This document shows positions 39,846 to 48,936 of a stretch of DNA of 64,000 bases, piece after piece. Both the position numbers and the translations under genes were made by a program. The notes under the pieces are model-generated. The model was not told the DNA's origin. It did not search any database and worked only from the letters and a program-made list of their open reading frames with translations. Origin of the DNA: Lachnoclostridium sp. An181 (lineage in GTDB: Bacteria > Bacillota > Clostridia > Lachnospirales > Lachnospiraceae); assembly GCF_002160325.1 (NCBI RefSeq), contig NZ_NFKJ01000002.1:1-64000 (forward strand), read 5' to 3'. Every line of letters begins with the position of its first letter. Within the stretch, counting starts at the first letter, position 1.

Positions 39846-42749
39846 TTAATCACCGGCAATCTGTGCTCCTAAGTTTGCCGCGGAGCCTGTGACAAGATTT
39901 TTCTTGTCTGTCAGGTTGTATTTATATCTTACAATATCGCGCCCAAGTTCAGCTGCATAGGAAGAGCTGTAACCGTTTGCGATACGGACACCCACTGCAA
40001 TTTCCGGTTCATTTGCAGGTGCAAATCCGACAAACAGCGCATGGTCTGCGTGGAGCTTACTCTGCTCTGCTGTACCGGTTTTTCCGGCCATTGCAAATCC
40101 CTCTCTTCTCAAAACAGAGAATGTGCTGCTGTGAGCGGCCATATTCGTCATACCCTGATGCACCGCATTCCATGTCGTGGAAGAAACCTGTTCAAGCTTA
40201 CTTTTTTCTTTTGGATCATAAGTCTGAATCACGTTTTTGTCTTTATCCTCCACATGGTCCAAAAGACTTAAATCATACAGTGTTCCTTTGTTCGCCACGG
40301 TTGTCACATATCTTGTCAACTGACTGACCGTGTAGTTATTTGTACCCTGACCGATTGCTGTACGTACTGCGTCAGTATCTGAAATCTGAGGTGCAGACTC
40401 CGGAATTTCCAGGCCCGATTTTTCAGACAATCCAAACATGGATGCATATTTCTGGAAATTCATGATTCCGTCTGCACTTTTATATTCCCCGCTTCCGGAA
40501 CCAAGACGGTATCCAACTTCATAGAAGAAATCATTACAGGATTTATCAAGCGCTGATACTACATTCAGACTGCCGTGTGCAGATGGATAGATCCAGCACT
40601 TCGGCGCCGGAGAAATTTTATCAAACTGCCCGCTGCAGCCGATATAAGAGCCTGTGGAGATCACATCCTCAGTAAGTCCTGCAACGCTGGAAATCATCTT
40701 AAATGTAGAACCAGGAGCAGTCTTTTCCTGCGTTGCGCTGTTGTAGAGCGGTCTTGACATATCTGAATTTAATTTTGCATAGTAGGAAGAATCCATACTG
40801 TTTGCAAGCTTGTTATTGTCATATCCCGGATAGGAAACGCATACCAATACTTTACCAGTATTGACATCTGTGACCACCATGGAACCGGTACACGGCTCCA
40901 GAGCCAGCTGTCCAGGTGTGATCTCCAGTTTCTCAATCTTCCGGCGCATGAACTCGTAGGAAGAAATTGCTCCTGATGAAAGCTTCGCGTAATCTTCATC
41001 CTCTGTACTTAAAATTCCCTGTTCATACAGGGCAAGACATACCTGCCGTCCCGTAATAGATCCATTCTTGACAAGATACTCATATACCAGTTTCTGAAAT
41101 CCGGTATTGTCAGGAAGATATTCTTTTAAAAGTGAGAGAATTCCTTCGTAAATCTCAGATGCATCCGAATATTTTCCCTGGCTAGGCATATAGTCCTGAA
41201 GTTTGGATGTATCAATCCAGTTTTTTGAAATAGCGTAATTCAAATACGTATAAAGACTGATGGACTCGTCCTTTGTCCACGCATTGTACGTATCATCATT
41301 GGTATCGATGGCATCCTTGTTCAATACACCAGTATTGGTAAGGAGCACCGTATCCGCCACATAGCTCATATATGCCTGCATCTCATCACCCAAATCCTTG
41401 TACGCCGCTGCGTCTGGATTGCCAAGCTCCGCCATGATATCATCGATAGCGCTTTTCTGTCTGGAAGAATACTTTGCATAGATTGCCTGTTCGTTTTGCT
41501 TTGCATCCGCAGATTTGAGATGTTCTAAGTCCAGTACCTCGTTTCCAAGCAATGCATAGTATACATCGCTGATCGGAATGATGATATTCTTTGTATTTCC
41601 TTCCGGATCCGGTTCATAATTCATAACATTCCGGATCCTGTCCAAAAGAATACCGGCCAGCTTTTCTTCAATCATATTGTAAGCTGCAATCTGCATATCT
41701 TTATCTATACTAAGATATAGGTTATTGCCTGCCTTGGCATCTGTTCCTTTTACAGTTTCCAAGACTTTACCTACATTGTCCACGTATACTGTTTCTTCCC
41801 CTTTTGTACCTTTGAGGACTTCATCCATCGACTGTTCAAGACCAGCCTTTCCAATGGTGTCAGTCTTGGAATATTTGTCTTTATTTTTGCCGTCAGCCGT
41901 CAGCTCATTGTACTCCTCTGTTGAAATTTTTCCGGTATATCCGATCAAGGAGGCGAAATATTTGCTGTCATTGTAACAACGTACAGAATCCTCCGCAATA
42001 TCCACTCCCTGAAGACTGTCCATATTTTCCATAACCTCTGCCACAGTCTCATCGCTGACCCCGGATGCGATGACAGTCGGAATGTATTTCTGGTAACTGT
42101 TCAGGGAAATCTGATACCGGATCGTGACCAGTTTCAGAACCGTTGATTTATCGTAATCCTCCTGGTTGATTCCATATCCTGTGATTCCCTTATCTTTGTT
42201 TCCTTCACACAAAAAATTGATGACATCATCCGGAGACGCATTTTTTTCGTTTTCTTTTAGCTTATCAATGGTCGTATATCCGTAGATATCGGCAAGGAAA
42301 CGCTGCCTACCAGTTCCTTCTTCCTGTGCAAATTCGTATTCATCATTTGCATTTATTACTACACCAAAGTCATTGATAATCGAATCATTGTGGGACTCCA
42401 CAATATCAATCACTTTGAGGATAGTCGAATTCAAAGTTTTATTTCTCTCTTTTTCACTGATGTAAGAGCCATTGTCTTCGATCGTAACCGAGTAGGCAAG
42501 CTTATTGTATGCAAGTACATTCCCATTTTTGTCATAAATATTGCCTCTGGTACCCTCTGTGTACTTCTTTTTTTCTATCTGGAGCTTATAGTTGTCCAGG
42601 TATTCCTGCCCTTTTACTATCTGAAGATAGAAAACCCTGTTGACTAACATAAGAAACAATAGGCAGAACACGATGATGACGACCACAAGCCTGGACTCCA
42701 AAATGCGGCCAAGTGCCTCTTTAATCTTACTAAACAAATTTACTTGCAC
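39846..42749 (-). CDS. mrdA: Penicillin-binding protein 2 (class B, elongation) with large insert
   Basis: A 967-residue class B PBP. An N-terminal membrane helix (about 20-42) precedes the dimerisation domain (RGNIYDKNGNVLAYNKL). The transpeptidase motifs are Ser681-Lys684 (APGSTFKM), SCN (in DKSCNDFFYE) and KTG (AGKTGTAEQSKL). It cross-links peptidoglycan with RodA. About 245 residues (roughly 370-615) lie between LYLSIDKDMQIAAY and LEPCTGSMVVTDVNTGKV, where typical PBPs have only a short stretch; this explains the length against a usual 600-750. The insert is rich in Asp, Tyr and Ala and looks mostly helical. Confidence 0.92.
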   Translation of the reverse strand: MQVNLFSKIKEALGRILESRLVVVIIVFCLLFLMLVNRVFYLQIVKGQEYLDNYKLQIEKKKYTEGTRGNIYDKNGNVLAYNKLAYSVTIEDNGSYISEKERNKTLNSTILKVIDIVESHNDSIINDFGVVINANDEYEFAQEEGTGRQRFLADIYGYTTIDKLKENEKNASPDDVINFLCEGNKDKGITGYGINQEDYDKSTVLKLVTIRYQISLNSYQKYIPTVIASGVSDETVAEVMENMDSLQGVDIAEDSVRCYNDSKYFASLIGYTGKISTEEYNELTADGKNKDKYSKTDTIGKAGLEQSMDEVLKGTKGEETVYVDNVGKVLETVKGTDAKAGNNLYLSIDKDMQIAAYNMIEEKLAGILLDRIRNVMNYEPDPEGNTKNIIIPISDVYYALLGNEVLDLEHLKSADAKQNEQAIYAKYSSRQKSAIDDIMAELGNPDAAAYKDLGDEMQAYMSYVADTVLLTNTGVLNKDAIDTNDDTYNAWTKDESISLYTYLNYAISKNWIDTSKLQDYMPSQGKYSDASEIYEGILSLLKEYLPDNTGFQKLVYEYLVKNGSITGRQVCLALYEQGILSTEDEDYAKLSSGAISSYEFMRRKIEKLEITPGQLALEPCTGSMVVTDVNTGKVLVCVSYPGYDNNKLANSMDSSYYAKLNSDMSRPLYNSATQEKTAPGSTFKMISSVAGLTEDVISTGSYIGCSGQFDKISPAPKCWIYPSAHGSLNVVSALDKSCNDFFYEVGYRLGSGSGEYKSADGIMNFQKYASMFGLSEKSGLEIPESAPQISDTDAVRTAIGQGTNNYTVSQLTRYVTTVANKGTLYDLSLLDHVEDKDKNVIQTYDPKEKSKLEQVSSTTWNAVHQGMTNMAAHSSTFSVLRREGFAMAGKTGTAEQSKLHADHALFVGFAPANEPEIAVGVRIANGYSSSYAAELGRDIVRYKYNLTDKKNLVTGSAANLGAQIAGD

Positions 42750-43263
42750 TCCTTTTCTCTTCTGCTTCCAACTTTTGATTGATACGTAATATGATTTGAT
42801 AAAGAACCAGTGTTATCAAAACCGTGTACACCAATTCCGGCATGATGATCCTGCTAAGGTAAAACAGAAAATCAAATTTGCTGCGCATCATATACAGCAG
42901 CAAATAGTTGACAATGCCGAAGAGGAATTCGCTACCAAAAATCAGTGCTATCGGCAGTTTAATGTCTTCCGCAAAAAACAAACGTTTGAACCATCCGTTT
43001 CCGTATCCGATCAATGTGTAGAGCAAAGCATAAAATCCAATCAGCGAACCTACTCCAAACATGATGTCCATCAAAAGACCGCAGAAAAATCCGATGACCA
43101 TGCCCTCGTTCTTTCCACGCATGAAACCAAATGAAGCTGTTACGATAATCATCAGGTTTGGCGCAATAGATGCAAATTCCAGATTTTGAAATACGGTGCT
43201 CTGCAGCAGAAAACATATGATAATGATAAGAAAAGTAATGAAAACTCTTTTCACTTTCAGCAT
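42730..43263 (-). CDS. mreD: Rod shape-determining protein MreD
   Basis: A 177-residue membrane protein with about five helices, low in sequence conservation but fixed by location between mreC and the PBP. FGFMRGKNEGMVIGFFCGLLMD and FGVGSLIGFYALLYTLIG are typical. It takes part in the MreBCD-RodA-PBP2 elongasome. It overlaps the PBP2 gene by 20 nt. Confidence 0.88.
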   Translation of the reverse strand: MLKVKRVFITFLIIIICFLLQSTVFQNLEFASIAPNLMIIVTASFGFMRGKNEGMVIGFFCGLLMDIMFGVGSLIGFYALLYTLIGYGNGWFKRLFFAEDIKLPIALIFGSEFLFGIVNYLLLYMMRSKFDFLFYLSRIIMPELVYTVLITLVLYQIILRINQKLEAEEKRSASKFV

Positions 43264-43286
43264 TTATGTTCTCCTTTCTGGGTGCA

Positions 43287-44162
43287 CTACTGCTTTGTCA
43301 TTTCCGCTTTGGTCTTTGTCACTACAAGCACTTCCTGAAGATGCGTAAAATCTACAGCCGGAGTAATGTATCCTGACCGGGTCAGATTATTGGCATCATC
43401 GTGGATTTCACTAACATACCCTATGAGAATTCCCTGAAGGTATTTGCTGCTTGTATAAGATGTCACCACTTGTTCACCCACTTCAATCCGATTCTCAGTC
43501 TTTGCAAGCTGTTCAAACCGAATGACTCCATCCTGCATAAGAGTCAAATCTCCCCTGACAATACAAGTATCAGAAGTGGAGAGCATCATGGCACTTACAT
43601 TGCTGGCATCGTCTATGATGGATCGAACCTCTGCCCAGTGAGGCCCTGTCTTTGTGACGATCCCGACCAATCCGCTGCCGGCCATGACATTCTGGTCCAC
43701 TTTTACTCCATCCTCAGAACCTTTATCAATAGTAAATGTACTGAACCAGTTACTTCCATTGTTTGCAATAACATGCGCACCGATTTTTTCATAGTCTGAG
43801 TAATTCAAGTCCAACTTATACAGTTCTCTTAATCGCTCCAGTTCCGCCTGTTCTTGCTGGAGATTGTTTTTCTCGATGGTAAGGCTGTCCACCTGCTCCT
43901 GCAGTTTTTGGTTTTCCTTTTTGACAGTTTTGAGCGTTTCAAAGTTATCAGCCAGGTCATTGAGCCATGTTCCCACATGATTGATTCCTTTTTGCATCGG
44001 AACAACCGTGTAGTCCGCAATCACCTGCAAAGGGGTGTTTGCTTTTCCGTCTGACACAAAGGAGAGCACCATCAGGAGAACACAAATGACCGATAAAATC
44101 AGCAGCCAGTATTTACTTGCTAATGGGTTTGGTTTCTTTGTCTTCATACTTATCTCATCCAC
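43287..44162 (-). CDS. mreC: Rod shape-determining protein MreC
   Basis: A 291-residue MreC. One N-terminal membrane helix (about 18-38), a coiled coil (about 70-115, LKTVKKENQKLQEQVDSL), then two beta domains (NGSNWFSTFTIDKGSEDGVK, GLVGIVTKTGPHWAEVRSI). It activates PBP2 in the elongasome. It overlaps the mreB end by 13 nt. Confidence 0.93.
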   Translation of the reverse strand: MDEISMKTKKPNPLASKYWLLILSVICVLLMVLSFVSDGKANTPLQVIADYTVVPMQKGINHVGTWLNDLADNFETLKTVKKENQKLQEQVDSLTIEKNNLQQEQAELERLRELYKLDLNYSDYEKIGAHVIANNGSNWFSTFTIDKGSEDGVKVDQNVMAGSGLVGIVTKTGPHWAEVRSIIDDASNVSAMMLSTSDTCIVRGDLTLMQDGVIRFEQLAKTENRIEVGEQVVTSYTSSKYLQGILIGYVSEIHDDANNLTRSGYITPAVDFTHLQEVLVVTKTKAEMTKQ

Positions 44163-45172
44163 CTATATCTTTCATCTAACATTGAGTATATTTTCTTTTT
44201 ATATTCCTTTGAGTGCAGCATTAGTTTTATCCCGTTCACTGCACTATATTCAGGTTCTTTGATGCACGTTGTGCAAAACCCTGTCAATTCACTGAAGTAA
44301 ACATCAATTCCCGGTATGTTTGCCAGCCCTCCTGTCAGACAAATGCCATTTTTCTGCAGTGACCTCCACACATCCGGAGGGGTTCTCTCCAACAACATCC
44401 GGATCTCCTGTACACATCTTTCAAGTGGAGATCGAACGGCTGCCCGGATCAGGCCCGGAGAGACATTCAGATATCCCGGAAAAGAGGTCGTCAAATCCTT
44501 TCCCGCAATTCTTTTTTTCATCTCCTTTTCCTCCCCAAAAAGCCCGGTGCTTTTTCTGAGTTCTTCAGCCGTCAGTCTGCCAATCTGAAAATCATAATTG
44601 TTTCGCACAAAGTTTACAACTGCCTCGTCAAATGTTTTCCCGCCAATGTGGATCTTCCGATTCAGGACAAGTCCCCCCATGGCTATAACGGACACTTCTG
44701 TGACGCTGCCCCCAAGATTGACGACCGCACTTCCTTTTGTCTCCTCTATGGGAATTCCGGCTCCCACAGCCTCCGCAATCCCTCTTTCAATGATATTTAC
44801 TTCCCTTGCCCTGGCATTTGAATGAATAACAAGGTCAAAAAAAGCTTTTTTTTCCACTTCTGTCACATCTGTGGGAACTGCTATGACATATTCAGCTCCC
44901 GCAATGCGGTTCTTCCTGTCCTTCAAAAGACACTGCATCAGATACTGCATATTACTGAAACTGGAGATGACTCCGTCTTTCATGGGAAACTGGACGGAAA
45001 TATTGGCCGGGGATTTCTCATACATCCGGTACGCTTTTTCCCCAACCGCAAAAATCCGGCTGTCGTCAATTATGGCAACTGTATTTTTTTCTTTCCAGAT
45101 GGAATCCGTCTTCTGATCATATACTTTGATTTCATATGTGCCGAGATCCAATCCATATACGTCTCTTGCCAT
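44150..45172 (-). CDS. mreB: MreB-family rod-shape protein, divergent ATP site
   Basis: A 340-residue actin-like protein that guides sidewall synthesis. Phosphate-1 loop is GLDLGTYEIKVY. Phosphate-2, usually DIGGGTTE, reads NLGGSVTEV (152-160), changing the Asp to Asn and losing a Gly and Thr. The adenosine motif is GICLTGGLANIPGID. The segment IIERGIAEAVGAGIP replaces the usual IEEP. The gene is in the correct place before mreC. It may polymerise with altered nucleotide turnover; no second mreB is visible in the window. Confidence 0.87.
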   Translation of the reverse strand: MARDVYGLDLGTYEIKVYDQKTDSIWKEKNTVAIIDDSRIFAVGEKAYRMYEKSPANISVQFPMKDGVISSFSNMQYLMQCLLKDRKNRIAGAEYVIAVPTDVTEVEKKAFFDLVIHSNARAREVNIIERGIAEAVGAGIPIEETKGSAVVNLGGSVTEVSVIAMGGLVLNRKIHIGGKTFDEAVVNFVRNNYDFQIGRLTAEELRKSTGLFGEEKEMKKRIAGKDLTTSFPGYLNVSPGLIRAAVRSPLERCVQEIRMLLERTPPDVWRSLQKNGICLTGGLANIPGIDVYFSELTGFCTTCIKEPEYSAVNGIKLMLHSKEYKKKIYSMLDERYRWMR

Positions 45173-45193
45173 CTTGATATCCTTTCTATCTTG

Positions 45194-45892
45194 TCATAAA
45201 AGCTTTTTCTCGGCAAAACTTAAATAACAGTTATTTCCAATAATAATGTGGTCCAGCAGTTCGATTCCGATCAAACTGCCGGCCTCCTTGATTCTTTTTG
45301 TCACCAGCAGATCTTCTCTGCTCGGCGTAGGCTCACCGCTAGGATGATTGTGCAGAAGAATAATGGAAACAGCGTTCTTCTGCAATGCCTCTATAAAAAG
45401 TTCTCTCGGAGAAACCAGTGTGGCATTCACTGTGCCTTTGGAAATCAGGCTCTCTCCGATCAGCCTTGTTTTTGTATCCAGCATCAAAAGTTTCATATGT
45501 TCCTGCTTAAGATGCCGCATATCTTCCATATAATATTTTGCAATTGTTTTAGGAGAAGAGAAGGATAAATTTAAAGCTGCAGCTGCTTTGGAAAGGCGTC
45601 TTGCAAGCTCTGCGATACAGACAACCTGCACGGCCTTCACTTTTCCGATGCCGTCCACTTTCTGTACAGTCTTTGCATCCCACTCATAGAGTGCAAGAAT
45701 CCCTTTTTCATTTACGGCATCCCCAAACAAAAGTTCCCTGGAGACTTCCAATACGTTCCTTCCTTTTTTCCCGCTTCGCAAAATCACTGCTAGCAGCTCC
45801 GTATCTGTCAGTACACCAGGGCCAAAGCGCTCGCACTTCTCATATGGGCGCTCTTCATTGGGCAACTTTTTTATTGTATGTTCTTGATTCAT
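45194..45892 (-). CDS. radC: RadC-family JAB-domain protein
   Basis: A 232-residue RadC/YsxA protein. An N-terminal helix-hairpin-helix region (LYEWDAKTVQKVDGIGKVKA) precedes a JAB/MPN metalloprotease-like fold with HNHPSGEPTPSREDL. Named for a mistaken repair phenotype; its actual role is not settled. It begins the classical radC-mreBCD-min string. MNQEHTI is the preferred start, though its ribosome site is weak. Confidence 0.9.
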   Translation of the reverse strand: MNQEHTIKKLPNEERPYEKCERFGPGVLTDTELLAVILRSGKKGRNVLEVSRELLFGDAVNEKGILALYEWDAKTVQKVDGIGKVKAVQVVCIAELARRLSKAAAALNLSFSSPKTIAKYYMEDMRHLKQEHMKLLMLDTKTRLIGESLISKGTVNATLVSPRELFIEALQKNAVSIILLHNHPSGEPTPSREDLLVTKRIKEAGSLIGIELLDHIIIGNNCYLSFAEKKLL

Positions 45893-45984
45893 TCTCTTAT
45901 GTAGACAATTGACACAAAACAAGATGCAGAAGGATTCCCTCGTTTTATACTCCTCCTCACTTCTGCATTCCACAAACACAACAT

Positions 45985-46013
45985 ATTGTAGCATAATTTA
46001 AAAAAAGTGTATA
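45985..46013 (-). promoter_or_regulatory. Possible promoter of the radC-mre-min operon
   Basis: On the - strand TATACA, a 17-bp spacer and TACAAT, in the 156-nt gap before radC. The -35 fit is moderate. Confidence 0.42.
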
Positions 46014-46048
46014 GGCTCTCAACTATTAATTTTTTCTGAAGATTCCTC

Positions 46049-47686
46049 CTATCTGTCGAATCTTCGGTATTTCTGTGCTAATTTCTCCGCAGCCTTAATG
46101 CCGTCCATGGCAGCAGATGTGATCCCGCCTGCATATCCGGCACCTTCCCCGCAAGGATAAATTCCGTATATTTTACATTCCATCTCTTCATTTCTTGGAA
46201 TGCGCACCGGGGAAGATGTGCGGCTTTCCACTGCCGACAACAAGGTATCTTCATCAGAAAATCCGCGGATCTTTGTACCGAAAATCTCCATGCCCTGTTC
46301 AATGCTGTCCGAAATCTCCTCGGGGAAAATGCCTCGTATATCAGCAAAAGTATAATGTCCTTTCATATTTGGACGTATGCTGCCAAAGCACTTACTTTTT
46401 TTCCCTTTCTTGAAATCCCCAAACGTCTGTACCGGAATCTTTCCGTTTCCAGCAAGATACGCACGCCTTTCCAGTTCTCTTTGAAATTTCATTCCTGCCA
46501 GCGGGTCATCCCCCTGTTTTTGGTATTCCTCGGGACTTACAGTCACAACGATTGCACTGTTTGCGTTTTCCCCATCTCTTGCATGGAAACTCATCCCGTT
46601 GACAGCAAGACAGCCCTTCTCGGATGAAGCATTGACTACATAGCCGCCAGGACACATGCAGAACGAATACACTCCTTTTTTGTTTTCCAATGATGCAGTC
46701 AATTTGTACGGAGCTGCTCCAAGCCTGTCATCCTGCTCCATTCCGTACTGGGATTTGTTGATAACGTTTTGCCTGTGTTCCACGCGCACACCCACGGCAA
46801 AGGCCTTTGCCTCCATGGGTATCCCTCTTTCCTTCAACATGGAAAAAGTATCCCTGGCACTGTGGCCAAGTGCCAGCACCGCCACATCTGCCTCAAGAAA
46901 ATACTCCTTCTTTTCTGCAAGATCCATAACTTGAAACCCTTTTAAAAATTCTCCATTCTTTCCTTTTTCATATATAATATCCGTCATTTTGTGTTGAAAA
47001 CGAATCTCTCCGCCCATCTTCAAAATGCTCTGCCGCATATTTGTGATGACTTTTTCCAGAATATCCGTCCCGATATGTGGTTTATACGAATATAAAATCT
47101 CTTTTGGAGCTCCATGGGAAACAAAGATCCGAAAAATTTCTTTTCCCCTTCCAAAAGGGTCCTTTACAAGTGTGTTCAGTTTCCCATCAGAAAAGGTTCC
47201 TGCACCCCCTTCTCCAAACTGGACATTGGACTCCGTGTTTAATGAACCGCCCTCCCAGAAAGACTGCACGTCTTTTTTTCTCTCCTCTATTTTTTTGCCA
47301 CGCTCTAAAAGGATTGGTCGGTATCCATGTTTTGCCAGGAAATAGGCGCAGAAAAGTCCACAAGGTCCGCTCCCCACTACAACCGGACGGTGCATCAGCA
47401 TTTCTGTTCCTCCATCTGGAAAACGGTAAAGTTTTGGCTCTGCTAAAAAAACATTTTTATTTTTGCAGGATCTGCATATTTTCTCTTCTCTTTCCACGGA
47501 AGAGACTTTCACATCCACAGTGTATACATAATAAATTTCGGGTCTCTTTCTCGCATCGATAGACTGGCGGACAATCTCCACACTCTTGATCTCCCTCTCC
47601 GAAATTCCTAAAATCTTTGCCGCTTTCTTTTTGACGGCATTTACGTCATGCTGATAAAAAAGTTTTAACTGGCTGATCCTTATCAT
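46049..47686 (-). CDS. NAD(P)/FAD-dependent oxidoreductase-like flavoprotein
   Basis: A 545-residue flavoprotein. A ~95-residue N-terminal extension (ISQLKLFYQHDVNAVKKKAA) precedes the dinucleotide-binding start RPVVVGSGPCGLFCAYFLAK. Further blocks are FGEGGAGTFSDGKL, SVRPN-like GSIRPNMKGHYTFADIRGI and the closing PCGEGAGYAGGITSAAMDG. This matches a widespread family often called uncharacterised FAD-dependent dehydrogenases. Substrate unknown. AAGGAGG precedes the ATG. Confidence 0.85.
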   Translation of the reverse strand: MIRISQLKLFYQHDVNAVKKKAAKILGISEREIKSVEIVRQSIDARKRPEIYYVYTVDVKVSSVEREEKICRSCKNKNVFLAEPKLYRFPDGGTEMLMHRPVVVGSGPCGLFCAYFLAKHGYRPILLERGKKIEERKKDVQSFWEGGSLNTESNVQFGEGGAGTFSDGKLNTLVKDPFGRGKEIFRIFVSHGAPKEILYSYKPHIGTDILEKVITNMRQSILKMGGEIRFQHKMTDIIYEKGKNGEFLKGFQVMDLAEKKEYFLEADVAVLALGHSARDTFSMLKERGIPMEAKAFAVGVRVEHRQNVINKSQYGMEQDDRLGAAPYKLTASLENKKGVYSFCMCPGGYVVNASSEKGCLAVNGMSFHARDGENANSAIVVTVSPEEYQKQGDDPLAGMKFQRELERRAYLAGNGKIPVQTFGDFKKGKKSKCFGSIRPNMKGHYTFADIRGIFPEEISDSIEQGMEIFGTKIRGFSDEDTLLSAVESRTSSPVRIPRNEEMECKIYGIYPCGEGAGYAGGITSAAMDGIKAAEKLAQKYRRFDR

Positions 47687-47695
47687 AAATCCTCC

Positions 47696-48922
47696 TTATT
47701 GTGCAGCATGTTTTCCTGCAAGATATCCGCTGCTCCAGGCCCACTGCAAATTGTAACCCCCGCACATTCCATCCACATCCAGAATTTCCCCTGCAAAAAA
47801 CAGTCCTTTTTTCAACTTTGATTCCATTGTCCTGACGCAGACTTCCTTTGTGTCAACGCCGCCTGCGCAAACCTGGGCCTGGTCAAAGGAATTGACATTC
47901 ACAACTGTAGTTTTAAACTCCTTGATAATCCTCACTAATTTTTCAAGCTCATCATCCGTAAGCTCAATGACCAGTTTTGCTTTGTCAATGCGGCTGATAT
48001 AGATCCAGCAGTCGCACAGCTTTTTGTGAAAACAACCAATCAAAAATTCTTCCACATTCTTTTTTGGCCTGCTTTGAATTCTTCGTTTCAAAAAATCTAA
48101 AAACTGTTCTTTTGAAAAATCCGGCGCAAAATCCAAAAGCGCGCTCACTTCTTTTCCTTCACGAAGTGCCTGCGCCGCAAACCTGCTCACCTGAAAAACC
48201 GGAATGCCTGAAATTCCGTAGTCAGTAAGCTGCAGCTCTCCGCTATCCTGGGCCACACATTCTTGATGCGAAAACAGAGAAATTTTACATGCACTGCGTA
48301 CACCGGACAGCTTTTTGTACACTTTCTCTTTGCAGCGCAGCTGGACAAGTGCCGGTAATACCGGGACGATCGTATGTCCAAACATCTCTGCATGTGCATA
48401 CCCATTGCCGTCAGAACCAGTATAGGAAGCAGCCTTCCCTCCACAGGCCAGGATCACTTTGTCTGCCGCAAACGTTTTCTCCTTTGTATAAACACAAAAT
48501 CCATTTCCTTCTGCCTCCACCTTCTCGACAAACACATTAGTCAAAACATGTACCCCAAGCCGTTTCATCTCCATTGTCAGCACATCCCGCACGGAGGATG
48601 CCTGTCCGGATGCCGGATAGAGATAACCATTGCGGTTTACCGAATAAATGCCAAGCTCCAGAAAAAAACGGATAGTGCTCTGTGCCGGAAACTGCAGGAC
48701 TGCGTCCCATGCGAAATCAGGATTGGAACTGCGGTAACAGAGAGGCCCCTGGACAATGTTTGTAAAATTACATTTCCCATTTCCCGTGGCAAGAATCTTT
48801 TTCCCCGGATATTCATTTCGCTCCAGAACATATACATCCACATCTTTTCCGCCAAAAGATTTTGCGCTCACCGCGGCCATCATCCCGGAGGCCCCAGCCC
48901 CGATGACAATAATTTTTTTCAT
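47696..48922 (-). CDS. HI0933/BaiN-family flavoprotein
   Basis: A 408-residue flavoprotein: FAD site IIVIGAGASGMMAAVSA, then the family marker YPGKKILATGNGKCNFTN, GISGIPVFQVSRFAA and FAGEILDVDGMCGGYNLQWA. BaiN in Clostridium scindens is linked to bile acid 7-dehydroxylation, but most members are housekeeping and uncharacterised; no bile acid genes are nearby. The start lies after AGGAGGAGG. Confidence 0.88.
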   Translation of the reverse strand: MKKIIVIGAGASGMMAAVSAKSFGGKDVDVYVLERNEYPGKKILATGNGKCNFTNIVQGPLCYRSSNPDFAWDAVLQFPAQSTIRFFLELGIYSVNRNGYLYPASGQASSVRDVLTMEMKRLGVHVLTNVFVEKVEAEGNGFCVYTKEKTFAADKVILACGGKAASYTGSDGNGYAHAEMFGHTIVPVLPALVQLRCKEKVYKKLSGVRSACKISLFSHQECVAQDSGELQLTDYGISGIPVFQVSRFAAQALREGKEVSALLDFAPDFSKEQFLDFLKRRIQSRPKKNVEEFLIGCFHKKLCDCWIYISRIDKAKLVIELTDDELEKLVRIIKEFKTTVVNVNSFDQAQVCAGGVDTKEVCVRTMESKLKKGLFFAGEILDVDGMCGGYNLQWAWSSGYLAGKHAAQ

Positions 48923-48936
48923 CTGTAACCTCCTCC

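Noticed and set aside
46049-46084. Hairpin at the end of the flavoprotein gene as terminator
   Set aside because: The 8-bp stem near the stop codon lacks a T-run on the - strand side.
48187-48444. Several antisense frames within the BaiN-like gene
   Set aside because: They have no ribosome sites and no family features and shadow a well-recognised flavoprotein.
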